From Streptomyces olivoverticillatus (GTDB lineage: Bacteria; Actinomycetota; Actinomycetes; Streptomycetales; Streptomycetaceae), in contig NZ_JACHJH010000003.1 of NCBI RefSeq assembly GCF_014203555.1, positions 1-64,000 of the forward strand: a DNA stretch of 64,000 bases, read 5' to 3'. Positions 19,601 through 31,600 of the stretch are shown piece after piece (the first letter of the stretch is position 1; each line of letters begins with the position of its first letter). The notes below the pieces were generated by a model, which was not told where the DNA came from, made no database searches, and saw only the letters and a program-made list of their open reading frames with translations. Both the position numbers and the translations under genes were made by a program.

Positions 19601-22600
19601 CGTCGGCAGCGATGTAGTGCACCTCTCCGCGGCCGTTGCCGCGGGCCTCGCGCAGCTGCGCCTCGACGGCCGCGTCCTGCGGCCGCCGCCCGATCCACAC
19701 GACGCGCGCGCCGAAGCGCTCGACGACGTGCCGGGTCCAGGCCGCCCCCAGGCCGCCCGCCCCGCCGATCACGACGTAGACGCCGCCCTCGCGGTAGCCG
19801 GCCGCCGGTGCGGGGCCGGCGTCACAGGGAGCCAGACGGCGGCCGAGCCACTGGCCCGAGCGCTGCACCCAGCTGTCGCCGTGGGAGTGCGCCGGGAGCG
19901 CCGTGAGGTCCGCGGGCCATTCACCGCTTTCCAGGTCGACGCGGCGGACCGTCCAGCGGGTGTACTCGCGGCCGAGCGAGCCGAAGAGGCCGTGCAGACC
20001 GGCGTGGGCGGGCCGGACGTCCTCCTGCGCGTCGGTGGCGAGGCTGCGCTGCGTCACCAGCGTGATGCCCAGCGGACGGGAGTCGTAGCCGCCGCGCACC
20101 AGCGCCTTGACCATGCGGAAGGCCGCGACGACGCCTTCTTCCTGCGCGGCGGTGAACGCCGCGGCGTCGGTGGGGTGCGGCGCCGTGCCGGGTGCGATCC
20201 ACACCAGGTGGTCGACGGGGCCCGCCTCCCGCAGAGCTCGGGCGACCTCGTCGGCCGGTGCGGTCGGTGCCGGGCTCCACATCCGGGCGCGCGGGTGATC
20301 GAGGGCAATGGCCGCCCGCTGTCCGGCGGTTCCGCCGACGACGAGGACGTGGTCCTCGCGGGAGGGCACGGGCGTGCCGGGCGCGTCTGCCGGGACCGGC
20401 TCCCACACGGGGGTGAAGAGCGAGGGGACCGGTTCGGGGGCGCGGCGCGAGGTGTAGCCGGTCATCCGGACGCAGACCGCGCCGTCGGCGTCGACGAGGT
20501 CGATGTCGAGGCGGCTGAGCGCCCCGGCCGGCTCCGTGCCGTCCGCGACCCGGACGACGGCCCACATCGACCCCGTGCACGGCGCGAAGAGTTCGAGCCG
20601 GTCCAGCGCGAAGGGCACGGTCGTCTCCCGGGAGGCCTCGCCCGCGGCCAGCTGCAGCGCCATCGAGGCCTGGATGGCCGAGTCGGTCATCGCCGGGTGC
20701 AGCACGTACGTCTCGCCGGAAAGGGCCGCCGGGACGGTCAGCCTGGCGAGGACGGTGCCGGGACCGGCATACGCCTCGTCGATGGCCCGGAGCGCCGGAC
20801 CGTGCTCGATGCCCATGGCCATGAGCGCGTCACCGATGCGCGCGGCGGACACGGCCGTCGGGCAGCTCGCCCGCAGCGCCGCGAGGTCGAGCGGCGCGGG
20901 CCGCGGGGTGTCGCAGCGGGTGACCGTCCCCTGGCTGAACACGGTGTCGTCCGCGCCCGGCGTGGTCACCGAGAAGGCCACACCGCCGTCCGCGGCCGGC
21001 TTGACCAGCACGTCCACGGGCGTGGGCGCGCCGTCGGCGACGAGCGGCCGCACCCAGGTCACGTTGCGCATCCTCAGCGGGGCCGACACGTCGGCGCCGA
21101 GGGCCAGGGCAGCGGCCTCGCGGGCCATTTCGAGGTGGACGACGCCCGGCAGGATGCGCCGTCCGCGCACCACGTGGTCGCGGAGGAACGGCTCGTCACC
21201 GCTCAGTGTCACCGGGGCGCTCAGCGCCCCCGGTTCGCCGGGCAGCGCGGACGCCTCGCCCAGCAGCGTGCGCCCCGGGATCGCCGGCGCGGCGGGTGCG
21301 GGCGACCGGCGGGGCGGCGTCGGCTGCGCCCAGTGGCTCTCGCGGGCGAACGGGTAGGCCGGCAGCGGCACGCGCCGGTGCGCTTCCCGCGGGAACAGCG
21401 CCGCGTAGTCGAGCGCGGTGCCTTGGACGTAGAGCCCGGCGAGCGTCTCCAGGTCGGCGCGGTAGGCGGCGGGCGCCTCGGCGTGCGCGGGGGTGCCGCA
21501 GCGGCGTAGCGCCTCCTCGCCGTGGCGGGTGCCGCCGGACGCCGTGGCCTCGCCGGTGAAGGCGTGCGGTCCGTCGAGTCCTTCGCCGAGGACCTGCAGG
21601 AGTTCGTCGCGGTCGCGCACGACGCACGCGAAGCGGTGGGCGAAGTGCTCCCGGCCGACGACGAGCGTGTAGGCGATGTCACCGCAGCCCAGGGCCGGCT
21701 CGCGGCGGCAGCGGTCCGCCAGGGCGGCCACCTGCCGGGCGAGCTGCTCGCGCGAGTGCGCCGACAGCACGATCAGCCGGGCGGGGCGCGGTGCGCGGGC
21801 CCGCAGGACGGCGGGTGCTTCCTCGATGACGAGGTGCGCGTTGGTGCCGCTGGCGCCGAAGGAGCTCACGACGCCGCGCCGCGGACCGCCGTCGGGCGCC
21901 TCCCACTTGTGGGTGCGGGTGCTCGCGTAGAAGGGGCTGCCGTCGAGGGGGACGGCCTCGTTGGCCGTTTCGAAGTGGAGGGAGGCGGGGATCTGCTCGT
22001 TCTTCAGCGCGAGGAGCACCTTGACCACGCCCGCGACGCCGGCCGCGTGCTGGGTGTGCCCGAGGTTCGTCTTGACCGAACCCAGCGCGCAGTAGCCCGT
22101 GTTGCCGGTGTCCTTGCGGAACGCGCGGGCCAGGGCCCGGAATTCGATGGGGTCGCCGAGCTTGGTGCCCGTGCCGTGCGCCTCGACGAGCTGGATGCGC
22201 TCGACGTCGACGCCGAACGACTCGTACACGTCCCGCAGCAGCTGCTCCTGCGAGACGGAGCTCGGCGCCGTGATCCCGTTGGTCGCGCCGTCGTGGTTGA
22301 CGCCCGAGCCGTTGATCACGCCGTGGATGTGGTCGCCGTCGGCCAGGGCGTCCTCCAGCCGCTTGAGGACGAGGACGCCGACCGCCTCGCCCGGCACGAA
22401 GCCGTCCGCGCGGTGGTCGAAGGTGTGGCAGCGCCCGGTCGGCGACAGCATTCCGGCGCGTCCGGCGAGCTCGTACAGGCGCGGGGTGCTCTGCACGTAG
22501 ACGCCGCCCGCCAGGGCCATCGTCGTCTCGCCCGACCAGAGGTCCTTGCACGCCAGGTCGATGGCGACCAGCGAGCTCGAACACGAGGTGTCGACCGCGA

Positions 22601-25600
22601 TCGCGGGACCCTTGAGGTTGAGGAAGTACGAGATGCGGCTGGGGATGAAGGACGCGGTGTTGCCCCAGAAGGCCTGGGCGGGGGCGTCCTCGCCGACGAG
22701 CTGCTGGTAGTCGCCGTCCCAGCAGCCGACGTAGACGCCGCAGCGGCGTTCGTCCATCTGACGGCCCGCGTATCCGGCGTCTTCGAGCGCCTTCCAGGAC
22801 TCCTCCAGCAGCAGCCGCTGCTGGGGGTCCATGACGGCTGCCTCGACGCCGGAAATGTTGAAGAACATCGGGTCGAACTCGTCGATGCCGTCCAGGAACC
22901 CGCCGCGCGTGCAGCTACCCGCGATGTCCCAGCGGGTGGCTTCGGTGACGAGGTCGGTGCCGGCCGCGAGGTGGTCCCACAGCTCCTCGGTGGAGTCGGC
23001 ACCGGCGAAGCGGCCGCTCATCCCGACGACGGCGATCGGAGTCCGCCGCGGGACGGGCGGGCCGGCCGGGGCAGCGGCCGGCACGGCCACCGGGACCGGC
23101 GCCGGCGTGGGCTCGGGCTTGGGCTCGGGTGACGGCTGGGGGAGCGCGATGGCGGCGTGATGCTCCGCGAGCAGGTGCGCGGTGAGGCGGTCGGCCGAAC
23201 TGTGGTCGTAGACCAGGCTCGTCGGCAGGTCGAGCGCGAGCGCTTCGCCCAGCTCGTGCACCAGGCGGACGGCGAGGATGGAGTCGAGGCCGTAGTCGGC
23301 GAAGGCGACAGCGCCGCCGATCTCGCTCTCGGCCATCGCGAGCGCCTGCGCGAGCTTCTCCCGCACGACGCGCCGGACGTGTGCGTCGACGGCGGCCGGC
23401 TCGGGTGAGGCACCGGTCGGTGAGGACGGGTTCATGTTCTCCTCGGTCTTCGCCGTGGGCGGGACGGGTGAGTCGCCGGGGACCGGTTCGAGGTCGTCGA
23501 TCCAGTACCGGTCGCGTGCGAAGGGATACGTCGGCAGGGAGATCCGCCGGGGTGAGACCGCGCCGTGGAGCGCGTGCCAGTCGAGCTCCACGCCCTCGGC
23601 CCACAGGGCGCCGAGCTTGCCGAGCTTGCCCGCCCGGGTCCACCGGGCCACCAGGAGCTCCCTGAGGTCCTCGTCGGCGGCGAGCTCCGCGACGACGCCC
23701 CGGGCCCGCCGGACGGTACCCCGGAGCACGCCGGCGGTCTGCGCGCCGTCGGCGGCGTACGTGCGCAGCACGCGCCGCAGTTCGGACGTCGAGGACACGA
23801 CCACCGCGAGGCGCTCCTGCATCGCCTCGCGCCCGGTCTGCAGGGTGTGGGCGAGGTCGGCCGGATCGACGTCTTCGCGGTCGAGGAAGTCGGCCAGGCG
23901 TGCGGCCACGCGGTGCAGCTGCTCCTCGGTGCGCGCCGAGAGCACGATCAGGTGCTCGGCGCCCGAGGCGGCCGACGCGGTCGATGCGGCCGGCGGCGTG
24001 GCGTGGTCTTCGAGGATGACGTGCGCGTTCGACCCGCCCGCGCCGAAGGAGGAGACGGCCGCGATCCGCGGCCCCCGCTCCGGCTGCCAGGGGCCGGGCT
24101 CGCGCTGCAGGAAGAATGGCGTCTGCTCGAAGGCGATGTTGGGGTTGGGCTCGTCGGCGTGCAGCGTCGGCGCGAGCTGCCCGTGCTGCATCTGCAGCAC
24201 CACCTTGGTGAGCCCCGCGATGCCGGCGGCGGCCTCCAGGTGCCCGATCTGCGACTTCACGGACCCGATCGCACAGAACTGCCGGTCGGGCGTGTCCTGC
24301 TCGAAGGCGTGCGTGAGGCCCTTCACCTCGATGGGATCGCCGAGCTCCGTGCCGGTGCCGTGCGCCTCGACGTAGCTCACGTCCCGCGCCGGGACGCCCG
24401 CGCGCGTCAACGCCTCGCGGACCAGCTCTGCTTGGGCGCCGGGGCTGGGCACGGTGTAGCCGTTGGACCGGCCGCCGTGGTTGATGCTCGTACCGCGGAT
24501 CACCGCGAGGACGCGGTCGCCGTCGGCGAGGGCGCGCGAGAGCGGCTTGAGCAGCACACAGCCCACGCCCTCGCCGGGCACGAAGCCGTCACCGCCGCTG
24601 CCGAAGCTCCGGCACCGCGCGTCCGAGGCCAGCATGTTCGACCGGCACAGCTCGACGTAGTCCAGCGGGTGCAGGTACAGATTGACGCCGCCCGCAATGG
24701 CGAGCTCGCAGGAGCCCTGGTGCAGGTGCTCACAGGCCTCGTGGACGGCCGTGAGCGACGCCGAGCACATCGTGTCGATCGTCAGGCTCGGGCCGCGCAG
24801 GTCGAGCGCGTACGACGTCCGGGCGCTGAGCGAGGCGAAGGACACGGCGGGCACGACGGATTCGCCCGAGGGCAGCCGTCCCGCCGTGTGGCGTCCGTGC
24901 CCGGACTTGGTGACTCCGGCGAAGACGCCCACGCGCCGCTTGTGACGGTGCGCGAGCTCCTCGCGCACATAGCCCGCGTCCTCCAGCACCTCCCAGGACG
25001 CCTGCAGGAAGAGACGTTCCTGCGGGTCCATCGCGTAGGCGTCGCGCGGCGCGATCTTGAAGAAGAGCGGGTCGAAGTCCGCGAAGCCGTCGACGAAACC
25101 ACCCCACTTGCTGTAGCTGCGGCCGCTCGCGATCGCCGCCTTGCGGTCCGGCTCGAAGAAGCCGTCCAGCGGCCACCGGTCGGCCGGGACCTCCCCGATG
25201 CAGTCGCGTCCCGCCTTGAGGTTCTCCCAGAATTCGGCGAGGTTCCCGGCGTGCGGGTAGCGCCCGCTCATGCCGATGATCGCGACGGGCTCGCGGCCCG
25301 CGGGCGTGGGGGGTGCGGGCGCGGGCGCGCGGGAGGCGGTCACGGCCGCGGCGGGCCGTGACGGCTCGTCCGTGATGCCCGTGGTGCCCGTCCAGACACG
25401 GGCCTTCGGCGCATGGTCGGTCGCGAGGTGTCCGGCGACGGCGCGCAGCGTCGGGAACTCGTAGAAGAGCGTCGGGGAGACGTCCCCGAACACGGCGGCG
25501 AGCTCCTTGTTCAGCTGCACGACCGTGATCGAGTCGAGTCCGGAGGCGCCGAGCGGCTCGTCGGCGTCGACGGCCGCGGGGGAGAGCTTGGTGACGCGGG

Positions 25601-28600
25601 CGAAGAGCCCGACGAGCAGACGCAGCGTCTCGCGCGCCAGTGGTCCGGACGCGGCGGGCTCCGCGGCGGATTCGGCGACGGGCCGCCCGGATTCCGCCGG
25701 CACCCTCGCCGGGTCGCCGTGGTGCACCCACACCCGTTCCGCGCCCAGCTGCCAGGCCCGGCACAGCGCCGCGAGCCCGTCGGCCGTCTCCATCGGCGCC
25801 AGTCCGCGGCTCTGCCACAGGTACGCGCGGGTGGCGTCGCCGACCTTCATCCCGCCGTCCTTCCACAGCGGCCAGGCGACCGACAGCGTGCGCCCCGACC
25901 GCTCCCCGGCGGCGACGCGCGCGGTGCGGAGGGTGGCGAAGGCGTCGACGAAGGCGTTCGCGGTGGCGTAGTCCGACTGGCCCGGATTGCCGGTGACCGC
26001 CGCGCCCGACGAGAAGGCGAGGAGGAAGTCGAGCGGCGCGTCCCCGAGGGCCCGGTCGAGGTTCACCAGACCGTCGGCCTTCGCGGCCAGCACCTCCTCC
26101 CACTCCTGCGCCGTCTTCTTCACGAGTGAGGCGTCACGGATCACCCCCGCGGAGTGGACGACGCCGTCGACCGCCCCCAGGTCCGCGCGCAGCCGCGCCA
26201 GGAGGTGCCGCGTCTCCTCCCAGCGGGAGACGTCCGCACGCTCGTAACGGGCGAGCGCGCCGCCGTCGCTCAACTCGCCGAGGAGCGCGTCGATCCGGGC
26301 GTCCCGCGGCGAGCGCCCGACGAGGACGAGCGTCGGACGCACCACGTCACGCACGATCCGGCGTGCCACGAGCGCACCGATGCCGCTCGCCCCACCCGTG
26401 ATCAGATACGTGCCGCCGTCCCGCCACGGCGCAGCGGCCGCGCCCGGCCGCTGCGATGCGGCGCTCCACGTGCACACGGTGCGTACGCCGCCGCGGTAGA
26501 GGACGACGTCGTCGTCGTCCGCGCCCCGCGCGTTCTCCGCGACGAGCGCGGCAACGGCATCGTCCGTGCGCGAGGCGTCGAGGCCGAGCACCTGGCCGGT
26601 GATCCGGGGGTGCTCCAGCTTCGCCGTGCGCAGCAGGCCCGCGAGTGCCTCGTTGACCGCGTCGTCGCCGCTCGTCGGCGTCACCACCTGGACGAGCGTC
26701 GCGCCGTCGGCTGCCTCGGCTGCCAGGTCCCGCACGAACCCGAAAACCTGCCGGGACAGATCCGCGAAGCGGCTGTCGATGCGCTGCTTGTCCGTCGTGA
26801 CGGTGAGGCAGCGCACGCCCGGGACGCGCTGCTCGACGGCGTGCTGTGCGGAGGCGAACTCTCCGCACAGGATGACCACCCGGCGGACGTCCTCGGCCCG
26901 GCCGGCGCCCTGGGGGGCCGGCTTGGGCGTCCAGTGGGGGGTGAGGAGCACCGTGGCGTGCGCGGGGCCGGAGGACACCTCCTCCTGCGCGGCCTCGCCG
27001 CCGGGGATCCAGTACCGCTCGCGTGCGAACGGGTACGCCGGCAGGTGCGTACGCTGCGGCACCTTCGGCCCGTAGAGGGTGCGCCAGTCGATGTCGGCCC
27101 CTTCGGCCCACTGCCCGAGCACTCGCGCGGGGTCCTCGCCGCCGACGGCACGCTTCGGGGCGTGGAGCTTGCCCTTGCGCGGGGGAACGCTTCCGCGCGC
27201 CCCGCCTTCGACGTGCTCGCCGTCGGCGATGAACGCGCGGAGCCTTTCGGCCAGTTCCGCACGGGTGGAGACCACCCAGCCGACGCGCTCCTCCATCGCC
27301 TCGCGCCCGGCCTGCAGGCTCCAGGCGACCGAGCGCAGCGAAGCCGTCTCCCGGGCGCTCTCGACGTGCCGGAGCAGATCGGCCGCCCGCTGCTTGAGCT
27401 GCTCGCCGGTACGGGCGGAGAGCGGTACGACGACGCCTGCCGACTCCGCGCGGACGTCCTCGCGGGCGGCATCGGCGGGCACGTACTCCTCGACGACCAC
27501 ATGGCAGTTGGCGCCGCCGAAGCCGAAGCTGCTCACGCCCGCGCGGCGCGGGGCGAGGGCGCCGTTGCGCTCGCGCAGGCGCTGCCACGGCTCGTTCTCG
27601 CGCACGATGCGGAACGGGCCGTCGTCGAGCCGGATGTGCGGGTTGATCTCGCGGCAGTGCAGGGTCGCCGGGAGCACGCCGTGCCGCATCGCCAGGATCG
27701 CCTTCAGCAGGCCCGCGATGCCCGCGGCGGCCTCCAGGTGCCCGATGTTCGTCTTCACCGACCCCAGGCCGCACGTCCCGCGGCCGGTGCTGCCCAGCCG
27801 CCGGAACGCGGTCTGCAGCGCGCGCACCTCGACGGGGTCGCCGAGCGCGGTGCCCGTGCCGTGGGCCTCGATGTAGCCGATCGTGTCCGGGTCGATGCCG
27901 TCCATCGCCGCCGCCACCAGCTCGGCCTGCGCGTCGGCGTTGGGCGCGGTCAGGGAGTTGGCCCGGCCGCCGTGGTTCTCGGCGGTGCCGCGGATCACCG
28001 CGAGGATCGCGTCGCCGTCCCGCTCCGCGGCGGCCAGCGGCTTGAGGACGACGGCGCCGACGCCCTCGCCGCGCACATAGCCGTCCGCGTCGCCGGAGAA
28101 CGTCTTGCACCGGCCGTCCGGGCTCAGCATGCCCGCGCGGTGGGCGCTGACGAACGTGTCGACGCTCAGGAGCAGGTTCACCCCGCCCGCGATCGCCGCC
28201 TCGCACGCCCCGGACCGGAGGGCTTCGACGGCGCGGTGGACGGCGACCAGCGAGCTCGAACAGGCCGTGTCGACCGGCTCGCTCGGGCCGCGGAGGTCGA
28301 GGACGTACGAGACGCGGTTGGCGAGCATCGAGTGCGCGTTGCCGGTCGAGGTGAAAGCGTCCGGGGCGACGTCGTGGGCGGCCAGCAGCGTCGCGTAGTC
28401 GTTCCCCGAGACACCGAGGAAGAGGCCGGTGTTCCTCGGGAGGTCCGCGGGCGTGTACGCGCTGTCCTCAAGGGCGTTCCAGACGGTCTCCAGCGCGAGG
28501 CGGTGCTGCGGGTCCATGAGCTCCGCCTCCCGCGGATAGACCTGGAAGAAGGCCGCGTCGAAGGCGTCGACGTCGTCGAGGACGCCCGCGTGCCGCGGGA

Positions 28601-31600
28601 AGTCGGCCTCCTCGATCACCTGCGCGTACCTCGCGTCGTACCGGTGCGCGGGGAAGCCGGACACCGAGTCCTTCCCCGCGACGAGGTTCGACCAGTAGGC
28701 GTCGAGACCGGGCGCGCCCGGGAACCGTCCGGCGGCACCGATCACGGCGATCGGCATCGGCGCACCGGGCGCCGCCGCCGCGGGTTCGACGCGCTCCTCG
28801 GCCGGCTCCTGGACCGTGCTCGGGGCCGGCGCCGTCCGCTCGGCCGGGAGCGAGCGGGCGTGAGCGGCCCGGACGGGCTCCGCGAAGTCCGTGACGAGGT
28901 GCCGGCCGAGGGCGTCGAAGGTGTTGGTGTCGAAGAAGACGGCCGGGCTCAGATCGGCGCCGAGCCGTTCGCGCACGAGCTTGGCGAAGGCCACGAGCGA
29001 GATCGAGTCGAAGCCGAAGGCGTCGAACGTCGTGTGGACGTCCAGCTCCTCGGCGTCGAACTTCAACAGGCCCGCCGCCATCTCCCGCAGCTCGCCGACG
29101 GCGAAGGAGAGGGTGTCGTGCTGTGTGCGCTTCAGTTTCGCTTCCTTTCGCGGTGCGCCGCGGTCGTCGTCGGCGTGGTCGCCGTCGCCGCAGCGCACGC
29201 CGGTGAGCTCTCCGACGACCTCGCCGGTGCGGTCGGCCAGCCGGATGTGCCCGGTCAGCCCCGCGCCGTCGGCGGCCAGGTCGAAGACCACATAGGCCAC
29301 GCGGCCGGCGGGCGAGGGGCCATGGAGGCGGACCTCGTCGATCCGGCGCAGGGCCGTGCGCGCCCGGTCCCGTGTGCCGGCGAGCCGGGCCGTGAGCTGA
29401 ATGCCCTGGGTGACGGCCGCGAGGACGGCCGGTTCGAGGGAGGTGTTGCGGCGGGTGTGGTCCCGTTGCAGCTCCGGGGCGGCGACTTCGAGGACGAGCC
29501 GCTTCCCCGGCAGCAAGTAGGCGCCCGCGACGCCCGAGAACAGCGGCGCGTAGCCGAACCCGTCCTCGGCGAGCTCCGCGAGGAACTCCGCCGGGTCCAG
29601 GACGCGTTCGGCGTCACGGCGCAGGGCGTCGGTGCGGATGCGCGCGGCCCGCGGCCCGCGCGCGTCGTCCGGCCGCACGTCGAAGGCGACGACGGGCGTA
29701 CGGGTGCCCGAGGCGTCCTCCGCGGAGATGACGCCGGAGGCCGTGTCGGCGCCGGCGACGGAGAAGGACGTCACGAGCCGTGCGGTGGCGGGCCAGTCGA
29801 CCGGGCCGAGGATGCGCAGGCCATGGACGACCGGATCGGCGGCGAAGCCCGAGACCTTCGCGGCGGCGAGCGCCGTGTCGACTGCGAACGCCGCGACGAC
29901 GTCCGGGGTCTTGTCCCGCAGGAACGCGTAGTCGGCCAGGTCGTCGAGGTGGACGTCCAGCACGTACCGCAGCCCGTCGACGTCGGAGTCGTTCCGCCCG
30001 AGGAAGGGGTGGAGCTTCTCGCGCAGGGCGAGCGGCGCGGTCACCGACGGCGCACCCTCCTCCTGCGCCACCCAGCACCGCACCCGCTCGAAGGGGTAGG
30101 CGGGCAGCGACACGCGCCGCGGCGGGCGCGAGCCGGTGAGCGTGCTCCAGTCGGCCTTCTTGCCGGCCACCCAGGCCGCGGCGAGCTGCCGGGCGTCCTC
30201 GGTCCGCGGGTCGCCGTCCGCGAGTGCGGCGGCGAGATCGCGGTCCCCGGAGAGATAGCGGTCGAGGGCCGCGGCGGCTTCGCGCCGGTCCTTGGCGAGG
30301 AAGGCCCAGCGCCGCGGCAGCTCGTTCTTGCCCACCCGAAGGGTGAAGGCGATCGACGGCAGAGCGGACTCCTCCGCGGCCGCGACGTAGTCGCGGAACC
30401 GGGCGAGACAGGTCTCCAGGGCGGCGTCGGTCATCGCCGAGAAGACGAAGAGCTCCGCCCGGCCGTCGCCTTCTTCCCGCGCCTCGGCCGATCCGCCCGT
30501 GTACTCCTCGACGATGATGTGCGAGTTCATCCCGCCGGCGCCGATCGAGGTGATTCCGGCGCGCCGGGGATGCACGACCTTCCGCCCGTTCTCCGTGGTG
30601 ACCACCGGCTCCCACGCGGCGAGTTCGCGCTGCACGCGGAAGGGCGTTCGGGGGAAGTCGATGTCCGGGTTGAGTTCGGAGCTGTGGAGCGAGGGGGCGA
30701 GCGTCTTCTTCTGGAGCTGGAGGACCACCTTCGCGAAGCCGACCATTCCCGCGGCCGCGAGGAGGTGACCCATGTTCGACTTCACCGAGCCGAGGGCGCA
30801 GAACTCCGTGTCCCCGGTGTGCTTCTGGAAGGCCGTGGTCAGTGCCTTGACCTCGATCGGGTCGCCGAGCGACGTGCCCGAGCCGTGCCCCTCGACATAG
30901 CCGATCGTCCGCGGGTCGACGCCCGCGTCGTCGATCGCCTTCTCGATCGCCTTCGCCTGCATACGGGGGTTGGGGACGGTGAAGCCGTTGCGCACGCCCG
31001 CGTTGGTCAGGGCGGTGCCCTTGATGACGGCGTGGATGTGGTCGCCGTCCCGCTCCGCCTCGACCAGCGGCTTGAGCACCACGGCGCCGACGCCCTCGCC
31101 GAGGATCGTGCCGTCCGCGCCCCGGCCGAAGCTCCGGATCACATCCGAGGTGGCCGTCGTGAAGTGCTCCTGCGACGAGGTGATCAGGTTGTACGGGTGC
31201 AGCAGCAGGTTCACGCCTCCCGCGACGACCATCCTGCATTCGCGCGCCCGCAGCATCTGCACCGCTTGGTGGATGCACGTCGACGACGCCGAGCACATCG
31301 TGTCCAGGAAGATCGACGGCCCGGTCAGCCCGTAGAAGTAGGAGAGCATGTTGGGCAGCGTTCCGGTGTAGCTGCCGCTCGCCGGGGCACCGCGGGTCAG
31401 GTTGTTCTGGAAGCCGTAGAGGTTGTAGTGGTTGCTCATCGTGCCGACGAGCACGCCCACGTCGCCCTGGTACTGCCGCTGGATGGTCTCGCGCGAATAG
31501 CCCGCGTCCTCCAGGGCCTCGACACCGGCCTGCAGGAAGAGCCGCACCTCCGGTGACATCTGTTCCGCCTCGCGCTTGGAGATGCGGAAGTAGCGGGGGT

